From Theobroma cacao (lineage: Eukaryota > Streptophyta > Magnoliopsida > Malvales > Malvaceae): a stretch of DNA of 64,000 bases. Under the pieces are notes generated by a model. The model saw only the letters and a program-made list of their open reading frames with translations, had not been told where the DNA came from and did no database searches. Positions within the stretch are counted from its first letter, which is position 1; each line of letters begins with the position of its first letter. Both the position numbers and the translations under genes were made by a program. Positions 38,914 through 51,700 of the stretch are shown piece by piece. The stretch lies in assembly GCF_000208745.1 (NCBI RefSeq), contig NC_030854.1:37331355-37395354 (forward strand), read 5' to 3'.

Positions 38914-41777
38914 CTACCATTGCTGGTTCTTCCTGAACTCCGTAAGGACAGGATATATATTCTCAAAGGCTGTGTATGTCTCATCTCTCACCTGTGACAG
39001 TCAAATAAAGAGAATTAGTAATTCCACCAGAGTGAGCATGCATAAGAGATGAACAAAGGCTTAATAATCACCTTAGCACCAGTGATCACAATCTTCCCTG
39101 ACACAAAAATAAGAAGTACAATCTTCGGTTGTTTCATTCGATAGATCAGGCCTGGAAATAGTTCTGGCTCATACTGCGTTAAAACACATTAAAATAAGTT
39201 CCAATCCTTGATCAAAACAAACAAGTCTTGACATCAACAAACATGTCTCTATTATCTACACTTGTACCCAAAAGAACGAAATCTAAGAATTACAAGCCCA
39301 AACTTATCTTCATGTTATCAATGCTGTTTAACTTTGTTGCAATTTATGTTTTAAAGTAAATTTACTGAAAATTTTAACCATCATCCCCTGGGCTTAACAG
39401 CTATAAGGGCCAGTAAGTCAAATTTAAAAGGCTCACAGAAAAAGACTTAGTACGTGCATACTGCATGCACACATAGAAAAGGGCACAGGCAGTCAGGCAC
39501 TCAAACCTGAGGATCCCAAATGCCCACCTAGAAACATGCATATACAGTGTTCTTATATAAAAGGAAACTACTCAATGAACAATGACCACCACTTACACTT
39601 GAAAAGGCACCATGGGAGTATGCAAGACCTTCAAGTCGGATAGGGAATTTGACATCACAGGACCCAACAATGTTCTGAATTTTGAAGTCCTGTCGATCAC
39701 AACAAAGATGGTAAAAAAACAAGGATGGAAAAATACCATTGAAGGAGGAATATGAGCCCATACATGTGATTTTATTAACATGTTTTGCATGAGACAAAAG
39801 GGAAGAAATAGTGTAAGTACCTTAAACTTAGCAGGAAAACCAAGCTTTTGGATGATTCTGGCATACTGAAAGCACAAAAATAATGTTAGTTGGCCAACTT
39901 CATGATTGCATCCACCTATGCTAATGATAAGAATAAATATCACCAATCTAAATGACCTCTAACATGGTTCACAAACAGAATTAAATGACAAGCATCTCAA
40001 AGAAAAATATATACCTTCCTTGCGGCCAATTTAGACTGCTGTTCGCTTTTGGCACCAGTACAGACCTGAAGAAGCAAGGCAAACTGTTTTAGTATATCAA
40101 TAATTGAACAATAACAACATGCTTAGGCTCAAACAATTGGTGCAAGCACTAATTATTTACTAAATAATTTACAACAACCGAATAAATACATATGTGTAAT
40201 TTCCAATAAGAAAGAAATTACCATCTTTCCAGAAGCAAAAATCAAAGCTGTAGTTTTAGGCTCCCTGATTCTCATAATGACAGCAGCAAAACGCTGTACG
40301 GTCATTTTATAAATAAATGGGTTAGCAGCCACATAACAACAGCAGCATCAGAAGCTGCACAAACAAAAAAAAACAAATATTACTAAAATTTAACCATCCC
40401 CTGTATACCTTAGGATTGTATTCTGCATTTCGTGCTTGCAGAGCAATTTGCTTAAGATCCAACTTGCAGTCTAAGTTCACAGTCGATACAATGTTCCTAG
40501 AAACACAGTAAGGCTAATACTAAGATTTCCAGATATCAACTGCAGTCAAAACCCAATCTATAAGGGATTAAGAGCACAATTCTAATAGAAGTTAAAAGAA
40601 ACTTCCATCTTTTGCTTTTCTTAAAAGTTTTAATATGGATTCACACTTAGTTGAAGAATCATTACAACTTTACAAGCACAGAAAAGATATATGCTCCGAT
40701 GCAAAACTTCTGACAAGTCTTAGCTCTAGTAAAGAAATTTTGCCAAATGCAACAGTTTTCAACCTCCCATTAAGATCAGTTAATGTCTTGCAATCAGGCT
40801 TAAAACAAGTCAAGCCCCTTACAATTTATTGGGCTAGCCAATTCCACTTAAAAACAAGACTGAAGTGTAATACGTGGTTAAACCAGTTGAGTTCAAGTGG
40901 TATATTCTTTCGCTCACAAGCTGGCGGGCCATGCTTAAGTTATGACATTTGTTGTTATTTATATTATTACTCACCTTATTGAATTACCCACCATCCATAT
41001 CTAAGACACTCAACTACTATATCATGTACAATAAAGAAAACATGAACCAGAATTAATCCAAATCTACTCAAATCTTTCAGTTAATAGATTACAAAGTCAT
41101 GCTTAAATGTCCTTGAAATTTCAATAAGGGCACACTCAAGAAAAATCAATTTCTTTACAAACAAAAACAAATCCTTTACAAGAAAAATCAATTTCTTTAC
41201 ACTCTTTTCAACATACACAAACACCACAAGCTCACATCGGATATCCCCTAATTCCACCTTCTTCTTACCACAATCCAATCAAAACCATCTCCAATACCAA
41301 TACCCTTGCACAACCCTACACTAGAAGCACCTATCCACAAACTTCTCTCATCATCAAAAGGTCAAGCATGAATTACATGTCACTCACATATCCATAAAAA
41401 CACCCTTTTCAGAATGATTTAATTGACTACCTGTCTCCAAAACCCAAAGATCAGCCCTATGCAGACAATCTGCTCAGCCAAATCACATCCCATTCAACTC
41501 AAAAAATCTCACAGACCCATATCCCAAAAACACTTTTTTTCCAACGATTTAATTAAAACCCACGTCCAATAACACCTAAGAGATCCGCCCCATCCACTAA
41601 CCCAGTCAACCAAATCTTAAGCATATATACGTTTATACACAAAGAAAAAATTACACGTGTCAAAATTTAAGACAAGAGAGGCAAAAAGAAGACTTACTGA
41701 AGAGTGGGAACAATGCCAGATGGGTGCTTGGAAAGATCCACTGGCTGGCTCCCTTCCAAGCCACCTTGTTCTGCCAT
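38914..41777 (-). CDS. TBP: TATA-box-binding protein
   Basis: Eight minus-strand exons join in frame: 41777-41698, 40496-40409, 40293-40222, 40065-40015, 39865-39821, 39689-39597, 39173-39072 and 38991-38914, giving 202 residues. The short N-terminus [20 protein letters not shown] is typical of plants. Two direct repeats of the saddle follow, starting at [20 protein letters not shown] and [20 protein letters not shown]. The intercalating Phe pairs and the basic [17 protein letters not shown] helix are present. It nucleates pre-initiation complexes for RNA polymerases I, II and III. The 1.2-kb first intron lies after codon 26. Its C-terminus ends FRKNQQW. All residues of the core appear intact. 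Confidence 0.97.
41138..41201 (+). repeat. 22-bp direct repeat in TBP intron 1
   Basis: The segment starting AAGAAAAATCAATTTCTTTA at 41138 recurs exactly at 41180 with a 42-bp period. It probably arose by local slippage. Confidence 0.7.
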
Positions 41778-42799
41778 TCTCCTTTTTGTTCCTCACCCGA
41801 AATACCCAAAAAGAAACCCACCAAAAGTTTCCCCAAAAAATTTCTGGGTTCTTCTCTAAATTCCAGAAATCAAGAAACCCAGATCCAATTTCAACCCAAA
41901 TCTATCAAATTCAAGACGTTTAACAGAAATTAGAGTTTCAAAAGGGGTAAATCTACAAACTTTGGAGGGAATGAAGAGAATACCCAAAATTAAACAAACA
42001 GATCCAATTTTACCCAAATCTAATTAAATTCAACACCTTTTTGAAGAGGAAAAAAATCAAAAATTAGGGAATTTAAAGGGGTAAATCAACAAAAATGGGA
42101 GGGAAAATAGAGGGAAAGTGTTTGAACAGAAGAGTCCTTTATAGGTTTTTGTTCGTTCGAGTATATATAAGAGAAGGAGAGGAAGACAGAAAAGGATTTG
42201 GATTTTGAGAGGTCTCGTTTTGATGATGAGGTTTTTGAGAGTTAGGTTTATAAAAGAAAGAGAGAGGCGGTGGTTCAATCGTGTTGGCATTTTGTACCCT
42301 AGATCGCCATATTTATAGACGTTGACTCCATTAGCCGGTTAACCCGCACGAGTTACCGGTTGTTGCCGGTTATGTTGGGAAAGAGCTGAGACAAGCAATG
42401 TTTTCATGTGATTTTTCTTTTCTTACAAGTTTCTGGAAGGGTAGATTCGGATATTTCCATGGGAATTGTTCCCAAAGGGCTGATTCAAGATTTTGCCCTC
42501 TTTTGTTGATGGGTTGCTTTTAGTTTTGTGGGCTTGGATTTTTTTGGCTTGGTGGGCTTTAATTACCATCTTAGCCTTGCTCGTGATAAAACGATATCAA
42601 ATTTAATCTGAACTCGATTTCGATATCAAGTCAAGTATTCCAATTGATCGAATAACCAGCGTATCGTAAATTCAAAGTGAAAAAGAATGTTACAGAATCT
42701 AATATGGAATAAGTAAGAGGGTCTTGTACTGCTTATCCCATATTTTTTCTTTTCTGATATGCTTTAAAATTAACATAAATGGCACATTTTATGTAAGTA
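41778..42799. other. TBP leader and promoter; spacer to the SDR array
   Basis: The TBP leader probably runs from about 42.28 kb leftward. It is rich in CT/TC on the minus strand and may contain a leader intron. Beyond 42.33 kb is spacer with the 3' end of the SDR pseudogene. No other gene is seen. Confidence 0.4.
42310..42317 (-). promoter_or_regulatory. TATA box of the TBP gene
   Basis: TATAAATA on the minus strand, followed by a GC-balanced segment, lies about 530 bp upstream of the TBP start codon. It is the best core promoter candidate in the region. If used, TBP would bind its own promoter. Confidence 0.45.
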
Positions 42800-43533
42800 T
42801 CAGATAAAGCCACCATTAACACGAATGACCTGACCATTAACCCATTCGCTAGCATCAGTGGCCAAGAACCCAACAACGGGGGCAACATCCTGGCTCTGGC
42901 CAAGCCGGCCATGTGGGCACTCATCGATTGCTCTCTGCACCATTTCCTCTGTCTTACCTGCAAACTACGTATCTGTTGCAATTGGCCCTGGTGACACACA
43001 GTTTGCGGTCTTCCTTGGAGCATAAGAAAGCCCCCCTTGTGTTTACAGTGAAATGAAATATGATGTATAACTTCATAATCTATTTAACTCATACACGATC
43101 TTACGTTCTTGGACTTGTTAGCATAGCATTGTTACCTCAGGATTCTATCGAACTCTTCCACTGGAGTGTCGGCTACGGAGATACCCTTATCGTTGCTAAC
43201 ACCAGCTGAGTTGACCGAGATGTAGGGCTGGGAGTTAAAGAACTGTTCAGCTATGTCGAAGAGGGACTTGACCTGGCTAGGATCGGAGACATCGGCTTGG
43301 ACTGTCAAGGCTAGTGGGGTGTTACCAAGAAAAGAAGAATTAATCTCTGCCGTCACAAGATCTGCTTGGACCTTGTTGGACGTGTAATTGATGACTAGTT
43401 TGGCTCCAAGGGAGGCCAGATGGAGAGCTATGGCTCGGCCGATGCCGCGGGAGGCACCGGTGACTATAGCTACTCGGTCATGTAGAGGGAGAGATGAGTT
43501 TGGGATGGGATTGCCACTGGTGCTGGTAGCCAT
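42800..43533 (-). pseudogene. SDR pseudogene (aldehyde reductase-like), first of the tandem array
   Basis: Exon 1 (43533-43136) is open and encodes the Rossmann half with TGASRGIG and NSAG. Exon 2 (43047-42800) is damaged. Relative to the middle copy it lacks 161 bp, exactly the part carrying the Ser, Tyr and Lys of the active site; 161 is not a multiple of three, so the frame shifts to an early stop. In the ancestral frame a TAG also interrupts ACA-GAT-ACG-TAG. The splice acceptor is changed from TTTTAG to TTTCAC just before 43047. The C-terminal end (VIRVNGG) is still recognisable, so the decay is recent. A truncated product of about 132 residues could be made but would not be catalytic. 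Confidence 0.85.
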
Positions 43534-44395
43534 GGTGCAGTACCGGTGGTCCACTAAGAAGAGTGTAACATGATCAAAATGGAACAAGAAAAGCAGTTGT
43601 CAGCTTTTTGAGTGGGTCTGAAACTAGATGTGACATGTCGAGTGGCGACAAGGAACCATTGGAAGCAGAAAAAAATATCTGTTTGATGAAGTCACAAAGT
43701 GCGTCAAAGTGGCAAAAATAGTCCTGACAAAGAAGAGGACTGAAATTGAAGGATTACTGAGCATAAATCACCAAGGGCTTGCGTTGAGTTCCATGTACAC
43801 TGTCTGAATCGTGAATTTTGTATAAATAAGAGATAAAATAAATTTAAAATTTATAAATAAAAATATTTTTCTGATTTTTGAATTAGAAATGAGACTGTAA
43901 TAAATGATATAAAAAAAACTCAACTGGAATTCCATGAGAAATAATGGAGTCGAAAGTACACAATTTTCGCTTACAATTAGTGGATGCCAACGGCAAAACC
44001 TACTAAACCTGACTGGATAAAGAAACGATGAACAAAGCAGCTAAGCATATTGAACGTTTGCAAATCCATGAATAGAAACTCTGTTAAGAAGCAAGGATTG
44101 ACTAACCAGCAAGGGCAGAACTTTGCTTCCCTGTTATGACTCAGACACAATCATCTTACTGATATGAAGTATTTACAAACAATCCACTATTGTGCAGCAG
44201 GAGGTATTGCAGAAGACTAAATAGGCATAAAAGAGCTGTTAACTATAATGGAAGTCCCTGATTTAGAGAAGGAAAGGGGTGAGATATTACAAAAATCCAT
44301 TGTCTAAATTTGTCTTCACAAGATATCATCGTATCTTGTCTGTATGGATTTGGTCCTTGATCTTCACAATGCATGTGGCATGATGTGATAAGTAA
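43534..44395. other. Spacer between SDR copies 1 and 2
   Basis: About 860 bp with no gene. It contains the upstream region of the pseudogene and the 3' UTR region of the middle copy. Confidence 0.5.
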
Positions 44396-45948
44396 TCATA
44401 CATAGCCACCATTAACACGAATGATCTGCCCATTAACCCAGTCACTAGCATCAGTAGCCGAGAACCCAACAACAGGGGCAACATCATCACTCTGACCAAG
44501 CCGATTATGTGGACACTCATCGATCACTCTCTGCACCATTTCTTCACTCTTCCCTGCAAAGAACATCTCTGTTGCAATTGGCCCTGGTGCCACACAGTTT
44601 GCAGTGATGCCAGCCCCCTTGAGTTCCTTTGCCATTATTTTTATCATTGCCTCTATTGCTGCCTTTGACGCTGCGTATGCTCCAAATCCAGGCCTTAGAG
44701 CAGCCACCATTGACGATGACAGCAATATAATTCGCCCTCCACCACCACGTTTCAGCCTATTTGCTGCTTCCTTGGCGCACAAGAATGCCCCTCTCGTGTT
44801 TACACTAAAACAACATATGCAGAACTAAATAAGGTAAGGGTACTCAAGAAATGAATCTAACTTTCTTTCGCCTCAATTACATCAAAGCACAAATAAGAAT
44901 TTCAGTGAATGCAGCCACCTCAAAATGTCTATAATCTCTTAACATGTTGCATCTCACCGATATGGATTCCAATACTCAAATGCAAAAGCCTGTAAATGAC
45001 CCTTACCGTAACAGAAATCTATGGAGCATTAAGGAAAAAGCAGGGTATTTTTACGACTTGTTATGGTACCATGCCACCTGCAGCATGTCTAAAATTCCAT
45101 GTATACTTACAACTACAGGCTATTAAAACCTACAATTTTGCAGTAATCAACCTAATTTATCAATGGATATTACTTGTTCTTCATACCAAGAGATTGACCA
45201 AGAGGTCTGAACTTCAGCAGTATGGTATGTATTAGACTCTTAATACTATTTGTTTTATATGAACACCCAAACTAGCTGATTTATGACATTGTGCACTGAG
45301 TCTTAACAACATGTGCATAGTCACATGATTCTAAGACATAACTTCCAATTCCTAAACAAAGTAAACCCCTTAATTTCAGAATTTGCATCCTTATTTTCCC
45401 ATTGACCAATCAATTAAGATAATGTTCTTCACCCCAAGAAAACTACCACTGCAAAATAATGTTCCACATTTCTCCATAGTTAACTCCAATCTACTAAGCA
45501 AATTCTAAATTTCTCATATTTTTAATCAAAATCATAAAATTTTGTACAAGTGACATGAGTACCTGAAAATGCGGTCAAAGTCCTCCAAGGAAGTGTCGGC
45601 AATTTTGGGGTACTTAGGATCCAACACTCCAGCTGAGTTCACCAGGACGTGAATCTCCGAGCCAAACGCCTGCTCAGCCGAGTCAAACAAAAGCTTGACC
45701 TGGGCGGGGTCCGAAACATCCGCTTTGACCGTAACAGCTCGGGGGCTGTCACCAGGGTAACGAGTATTGATCTGGGTAGCTACGCGATCGGCTTGTTCGG
45801 AGCTCGAGGTGTAATTGATAACGAGTTTGGCACCGAGTTCAGCCAGGTGAGTGGCTATAACTCTGCCCATGCCACGAGATGACCCGGTTACTATAGCAAC
45901 TCGATCTTTGAGTGGGAGAGGGTTGGTGCTGGTGGTGGTGGAAGCCAT
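44396..45948 (-). CDS. Short-chain dehydrogenase/reductase, NADPH-dependent aldehyde reductase-like
   Basis: Two minus-strand exons, 45948-45563 and 44804-44396, are separated by a 758-bp intron (phase 2) and encode 264 residues. The cofactor motif reads TGSSRGMG (a Met where Ile is usual), the NAG motif is NSAG, and the active site contains the LSSS serine and YAASK Tyr/Lys pair. The C-terminus ends VIRVNGG-like (IIRVNGGYV). Relatives in Arabidopsis (At3g03980, At3g04000, At5g18210 in memory) include NADPH-dependent aldehyde reductases that detoxify reactive carbonyls from lipid peroxides. It belongs to a three-gene array with the copies at 42.8 and 46.6 kb. No clear transit peptide is seen, so a cytosolic location is likely. 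TATACAAA about 70 bp upstream may be its TATA element. Confidence 0.92.
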
Positions 45949-46613
45949 GGGAATCAAAAAAGATTAAAACTTGGAAGAAATTGAAGAAATGAGAGAGATA
46001 CTGAAAATTTGGGTTTTGTATAGTATTTAATGAAAGGTGGAAAGAGTTTTGAGATTCTGAAATCTACTGTTTTCAGGAATTGCTACTTGTTACCTTATCT
46101 TTATTGTGCCAGAAGTAGCGTTTGAGTTGATATTGTCCTTGTTTCCTTGTTGGTCCTTTTTTAACCAGTTGTCCTGTTGGAGCACATTTACTGCTTGGTT
46201 GACTGGTGACTTACATCCATACCACATGATATTTCTAAAAATGGATACTTCCAAGGCTTACTAGAGTACAAAAGTACAAGGCAATGGAGAAGAGAATTGG
46301 AACTGTAATGGCTTTTTGAATCTCTCATGTCTCATCTCATATGGTTCACCATTTTGGTATCAGAATCTAAAGTTGGCAAGTTTTAGCTCTAGGGGTTAAG
46401 GGGTTAAGCTCATTTCTTGAGTTGAGTTCCATTTGATAACAATTTAAGATGTAGAAGTTATGAAAATTATTTTTCTACCATAATTAACAGAGAAAATTTC
46501 CAGCTTCCAGTGCTATTTATTTATTGATAAAATAATACTATGAAACATGGGGGAAAAACCATTCATCAAGATCAAAGAGGAAAAGAAAAGGAGAGAGAGC
46601 AGCATGACGCTGT
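45949..46613. other. Spacer between SDR copies 2 and 3
   Basis: About 660 bp with the promoter of copy 2 and the 3' UTR of copy 3; nothing else is seen. Confidence 0.5.
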
Positions 46614-47420
46614 TTATACAACAACTCCTCCATTGACTCTGATTACCTGCCCATTGGTCCACTCTCCAGCATCACTAGATAAAAATCCCACTATCCCTGC
46701 TATATCCTTGGGCTCACCTAATCGACCTAAAGGGCAAGCATCCGCAAATCTCTTGATGGTTTCTTCGGTTTTACCAGCAAAGAACAACTCTGTGGCTACT
46801 GGTCCTGGAGCAACACAATTAGCAGTTATTCTTGTGCCTTTGAGCTCCTTAGCCAATATCTTCGTCATAGCCTCAACAGCTGCCTTGGAAGCAACATAAG
46901 CTGCGTATCCTGGTAGGAGAGATCCCACGAGAGAGGTGGAGATCATTATGATTCTTCCACCACCTTCACGTGTCAAGCGATTGGCTGCCTCACGACAACA
47001 TAGGAATGATCCTTTAGTGTTGATATTAAATGTTGTATCCCAATCCTCGATTGTTGTATTTGCCAAGGTTGGATACTTTTGATCCATCACCCCAGCACAG
47101 TTGACAAGGATATGTATCTTTGAGCCAAATTCTTGTTCAGCTCTATCAAAGAGTGGCTTGACTTGCTCAGGATCCGAAACATCAGCTTTGATAGCAACTG
47201 CTCTTGGATGTTCAGGAGTATAAGAGGCATTCAGTTCAGATGCCAAAAGATCAGCTTGTGTAGAGTTTGAAGCATAATTGAGTGCAACTCTTGCACCAAG
47301 AGAATGGAGGTGAATGGCAATGGCACGGCCAATTCCACGAGAGCCGCCAGTTACTATTGCTACCCGGTCCTTGAGCGAAAGGGAAGATGATGATTCCTCC
47401 ATGGCTGTTTCTGCTGCCAA
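46614..47420 (-). CDS. Short-chain dehydrogenase/reductase, intronless member of the array
   Basis: A single uninterrupted frame of 268 residues. Another Met at residue 7 (47402) is possible and would leave 262 residues. Motifs are TGGSRGIG for NADP(H), NCAG, the serine in MISTS, and YVASK for the catalytic Tyr and Lys. The ending VIRVNGGVVV matches its neighbours. It lacks the intron that interrupts copies 1 and 2 just before the conserved NTKGSFLC-like segment, either through intron loss or because those copies gained it. Same expected activity: NAD(P)H-dependent reduction of aldehydes or ketones. The sequence is clearly more diverged from copies 1 and 2 than they are from each other. Confidence 0.93.
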   Translation of the reverse strand: MAAETAMEESSSSLSLKDRVAIVTGGSRGIGRAIAIHLHSLGARVALNYASNSTQADLLASELNASYTPEHPRAVAIKADVSDPEQVKPLFDRAEQEFGSKIHILVNCAGVMDQKYPTLANTTIEDWDTTFNINTKGSFLCCREAANRLTREGGGRIIMISTSLVGSLLPGYAAYVASKAAVEAMTKILAKELKGTRITANCVAPGPVATELFFAGKTEETIKRFADACPLGRLGEPKDIAGIVGFLSSDAGEWTNGQVIRVNGGVVV

Positions 47421-48728
47421 AATGGTGAAATGGTGAGTTTGGAAATGAGAAAAACTGGAAAGAGCACTTATATGTTGGGATTTGGAAATGGATGGGTGTC
47501 AATAATATCTATATCTGATCAGAACAAAATGAAATCTGGACTGAGGGGCTTTAATGATTTGTAGCAGGTCAAGGCTCTGACGTGAAAGTATACTGTGACA
47601 GTTTCAAAAAATTGCACCCATTGCCAGAGGTGAAATAGGAATGGAAAATAATTCAGCCTTTGCACTAGACAACAAAATTACTATAAAACGAAAGTCAATT
47701 GGCATCTTTGAACAAACTCTTTAATGTAGCTAGAGTTTCAAGTTCTTTATTGAAACTTCAGAAAAGAGATTGATTTGCGTAAATGTCAATCAATTTTCTA
47801 TTATAATATTTCAGCAAAAATAAAACAAAAAACTTTATAGTATTAAACAAATCACACACTGTCATGGTTTTAGCTAGGCAGGTTAAATGCACCATAAAAC
47901 AAAGCAAAAGAAAGGGTTGTTTGGGGAGTGAGTATACGTATTCCATGACGCATATATGACTGTGGAGCAGAATAGGTTTTATTAAAAAAACTATTAGATA
48001 TACCATAAAACAATTAGCAGGAGGCTGGTAAAAGATATGGACCTAGGATAGAGTTCAGTGTACACATGCTCTTTCCCTCTCTATTTCTTTTTAAGGTTTA
48101 AAACTCCAAGGTTGGTGCTTAGGAGGAAAATGTTACCTTCTTGTCTAACATCAGAGCAGATAGCTTCTGGTTTTCTCGAGAGACAGCGACAGTGAGATAT
48201 ACTAGTTGTTGCATCTTGAACTTTTTCAAACTTCAACCCAGTAGCGGAAACAGGGAAGTGAGGCTCAAACAGAATAAGCTCATCAAATGTACTCTTGATG
48301 TTTTCTCCTTGCAAAGAAAAATAAAGAGAATGAAAATAAAGCAAATGATCGTCATTAGAAAATGAAAAATGCTTCACAAGCTTTTGAGGAGGTGGCTCAA
48401 AATATATGCAAAATTTACCAGTTATCTTTGCACAAGCAAACACCACTATTAAATAATGATCAGACAGCTCAGGTCTTGAAGGAAGCATCTTATAGAATAT
48501 ACAATAAACCAGAGCAAGAACTACGAAAGTAGAAGATAGCACTTGATAACAAGAAGTTTTGAAATTACAGCACATAAAGAATCTGTGCAGTCTTATATGA
48601 AGATAATTAAAGAAGGCATAATGCTTACCACAATGAATTGTGACTAAATGAAGCACAAAATCATCCTCAGGCATCAAATCAAGGTGCATTTTCAAAGCCC
48701 CATTAGGCCACCCAATTTCAATGTTAGT
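47421..48728. other. SDR copy 3 promoter and probable PPR 3' UTR, with an open frame
   Basis: CATATAAG on the minus strand near 47467 may serve copy 3. Between 48081 and 48695 (minus) a 204-codon frame is open directly behind the PPR stop codon. It contains GTAAGC (donor-like, near 48632) and TTGCAAG (acceptor-like, near 48310), so it may be a spliced 3' UTR of the PPR gene or the remnant of another gene. I recognise no domain in it. Confidence 0.3.
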
Positions 48729-51700
48729 TTACCAGTAATCTCTGCATGAACAAGAGCCACCTTCAAAATGATGAAACCGGTATGCATCTCGTACTATAAT
48801 CAGTTGATTAGATATCTTGGACACAAACTTGATCCAATTATGGCAATCATTACACACACGAAGATTCTTAATCACACGAACAGGAATTGCACTGGGCAAA
48901 CTAAGGAGCCCAAAAGCAATAGCTAGCTTCTCACTGTGAATATGCACAGTCGGGTCCTTCTGTCCTTGTTCCACATCACTGAAACGGCTATAACGGTCTT
49001 GGACATAACCAATTTCAGCTGCTCGTTTATTAAGATCCTCTAAGTGCTCATATATCTTCTCAGCCAGTGGATGGAGCCGGTCACCTACAAAAAATGCATG
49101 GATTGAATTTTTAACCTCAATCCAGCTCTGAGCAGGCTCCTTTTTCACACCTCTTTCTTTCATCATTTGCCTTGTCTGGTCCCTAGAATCCCATTTCTTA
49201 GACACTGCATATAAATTAGAAAGGAGGACATAACTTGCTGAGTCTTGAGGTTCCAGTTTAAGAAGATGATGAGCAGCAAATTCTCCAATGTCTACATTCT
49301 TATGAACTGCACAAGCACTTAAGAGGGTCCTCCAAATGATGGCATCTGGTTCAATAGGCATATCCTCTACAAATTTTCTTGCACGGCACAAAAGACCAGC
49401 TCGGCCAAGAAGATCAACAACACAAGCATAATGTTCGGGTTTAGGCACTAAGCCATGTTCTTTGCTCATGGAGTCAAAGTAATCAAGGCCTTCATCCACC
49501 AAACCCACATGACTACAAGCTGATAAAACACCCACGAGAGTGACAGGATTTGGTGTCACACCAACCTGTTTCATCTTCTCAAAGAGATCTATTGCCTCAA
49601 TGCCATATCCATGTTGAGAATAGCCCGTGATCATGGCATTCCATGAAACTTCATTTTTTTCAGGGATTTCCAAAAATTCTTTTTTTGCATCATCAATGCT
49701 ACCGCACTTTGCATACAATGTAATCAAAACATTAGACGCTTCAATTTCCAAGTCATACCCTTTTTTTATGATCATCGCATGGATCTGCTTTCCTTGTTTT
49801 ATATTAGCAGTATTAGCAGCAGCACTAACAGAGGAGATACAAGTATATAAAGTAGCTTCCAATCCAGCTTTATTCATCTGAGAAAAAACCTGCAATGCTT
49901 CCTCACAGAAGCCACTTTGTGTGAATCCTGATATCAACGCATTCCATGATATATTATCTTTATTATCAATTTTTTTGAATGCTTTGTATGCATCTTGCCT
50001 CTGACTGCATCTAGCATAAAGACTCACAAGTGCATTGCCAATTGAAAGATCATCTGAGAAACCAGAGAGAAAAGATTGGGCATGAATTTGTTGTCCTTGA
50101 CTGAGTGCTTGAATACCAGCACATGCACTGATTGCACTTGAAAGTCCTATGTTGTCAGATTGGATCCCTCGGTTCAGCATTTCTCCAAAAAGTTCAAGAG
50201 CTTCATAAAACATATCATGCTGTGTATACCCTGCAATCATAGCTGTCCAAGAAACTACATCTTCCTCAGGAAGCTTTCTGAGAATTTCTAAGGCAGTTTC
50301 TAGTTTTCCAAGCTTAGCATACATGTCAATTAGTACACTACAGGCATACACATTATACTGAAAACCAGTTTTAATAACTTGAGAATGAATCTGCTCTCCT
50401 AAGTCAAGAGCTCCTAGTGAGGTGCAAGTTCTTAAAATACTTGGATAGGTAAATTGGTTAGGCACCAATCCTTCAATTTGCATCTGTCTAAATATATGAA
50501 AAGACTCACTGAGATTATCTAACTGCCCATATGCAACAAGCATCACATTCCATAAAACAACATTTTCAGTCTCTGTTGTACTAAAGAACTCATATGCAGT
50601 TTCTATATCAGAGCATTTAACATAAAGATCTAGCAGAGAACCTTCAACAATTATGTCCATAGAAAATCCTGCCTTTATAGCATATGAGTGAAGCTGTTTC
50701 CCTGTATATAAGGCTCCGAGAGATGCACAGGCACCCAAAAGACTGGCAACTGTAACACAGTCGGGTTTCAAGCAATCATGATGCATTTTCTCAAACAATT
50801 CTAGAGCTCTATCACTATATCCACACTGTGCTAACCCAGAGATCAGTGAGTTATAAGTAACTCCATCCCGAAGCTGCATATTGCTGAAAATTTGTTCTGC
50901 AGACACTAGACTCCCAGAGCGTGAATACAAAGTTACTAAAGCATTGCAGACATAAGTCTCAGAAGAAAATCCCTGTTTGAAAACAAGACTATGGAGCTGC
51001 TCCCCCAGCTTAAAGAACTCTATTTTTGTGCAAGCACTTAAAACACTTGAAAATACATATGGAGTAGGGCAAATTCCCGATATATGCATCTCAGAAAACA
51101 ACAAAATAGCTTGCTCTTCATATCCATTTTGAGATAAGCCAGAGATCATAGCCACCCACGAAACACTATCTTTCACATATAGTTTGTCAAATACCTTTAT
51201 AGCAGAATCTATAAATCCATTTTTTGTGTACAAATCAATCAATGGGTTACAAACAAAGGAGCTAAAACCAAAACCATGACGAATGATCCTAGCATGAATT
51301 TGTTCAACATACTCAAACCAAACATTACTACCGCTACAGGCCTTTAAAATTCCGGCGAATGTTCTCTCATTAGGATTCACATTTTCAACTACCATCCTTG
51401 AATAAAATCTCAATACTTTATTAGTCAGTTTCTTTGAAATAAACCCAGAAATCATTTTATTCCAAGAAAAAACATTTCTTTTTGGCATATCATCAAAAAC
51501 GTTGATTGCAGCGTCTAAATCACCTGAAGCAATATGCAAATCCATGAGCTTTTCAGATAAAACATGTTCTTTACTAAAACCCATCTTCAAAATCTTCCCA
51601 TGAAGCTTCTTTCCTTGCTCTATAGACCCAGAATTTAAACACCCTTCTAAAAGCCAAAGAAAAGTTTGTTGATTGGCTTTTACACCTCTATTTTCCATCC

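Noticed and set aside
43388..43573. Plus-strand frames over the SDR genes (also 44604, 45649, 46540)
   Set aside because: All are antisense shadows of the Rossmann-fold coding sequence.
49627..49881. 84-codon plus-strand frame inside the PPR gene
   Set aside because: It is an antisense shadow of the PPR repeat coding sequence.
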